The translations under genes and the position numbers were made by a program. DNA of 6,270 bases, from NCBI GenBank assembly GCA_023435545.1, contig JAEYRQ010000093.1, positions 1 through 6,270 of the forward strand, given 5' to 3'. The notes below the pieces were generated by a model, which was not told where the DNA came from, did not search any database, and was given only the letters and a program-made list of their open reading frames with translations. The DNA comes from Pseudomonadota bacterium (GTDB lineage Bacteria > Pseudomonadota > Alphaproteobacteria > Rhizobiales > Tepidamorphaceae). Shown here in pieces: positions 6,257 to 6,270 of the stretch (positions are counted from its first letter, which is position 1; each line of letters begins with the position of its first letter).

Positions 6257-6270
6257 GGCAGCCTGCGCGG

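Overview
This GC-rich window reads as one sugar-acid or sugar utilisation locus from a proteobacterium. An alphaproteobacterium (rhizobia-like) is most likely. That placement is inferred from base composition, the gene families and the gene order; no sequence search could be run.

Layout. A leftward block fills bases 1-5240. In transcription order it encodes a GntR-superfamily, FCD-domain regulator of the DgoR type (4485-5240), a periplasmic sugar-binding protein (3399-4415), a double-NBD sugar ABC ATPase (1884-3356), and two inner-membrane permeases of the RbsC/BPD_transp_2 family (946-1887, and 1-949, the latter cut by the window edge within its last codons). The ATPase, permease and permease junctions are 4-base ATGA overlaps with strong Shine-Dalgarno sequences inside the preceding gene, which indicates tight translational coupling. 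Reading rightward from a short intergenic region (5241-5341) is a 2-dehydro-3-deoxygalactonokinase, dgoK (5342-6256). The last 14 bases hold no visible feature.

How the parts fit. DgoK phosphorylates 2-dehydro-3-deoxy-galactonate in the De Ley-Doudoroff route of galactose/galactonate breakdown. The expected next enzyme, the KDPGal aldolase DgoA, is not in the window but could lie just to the right. The regulator probably senses galactonate or a related acid and controls both transcripts from the shared control region. The transporter is of the CUT2 (ribose/galactose-type) class, so its cargo is probably galactose, a galactoside-derived sugar, a related pentose/hexose, or possibly the acid itself. 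The sequence does not settle which.

Points of most interest are an AT-rich island in the divergent region, where a perfect TATAAT on one strand overlaps a TATTAT on the other with a TGTATACA palindrome beside them, and an ABC ATPase whose second nucleotide-binding half has lost its P-loop. I see no RNA genes, CRISPR arrays, insertion sequences or phage genes. The window looks like a well-organised catabolic operon and not a new class of system.
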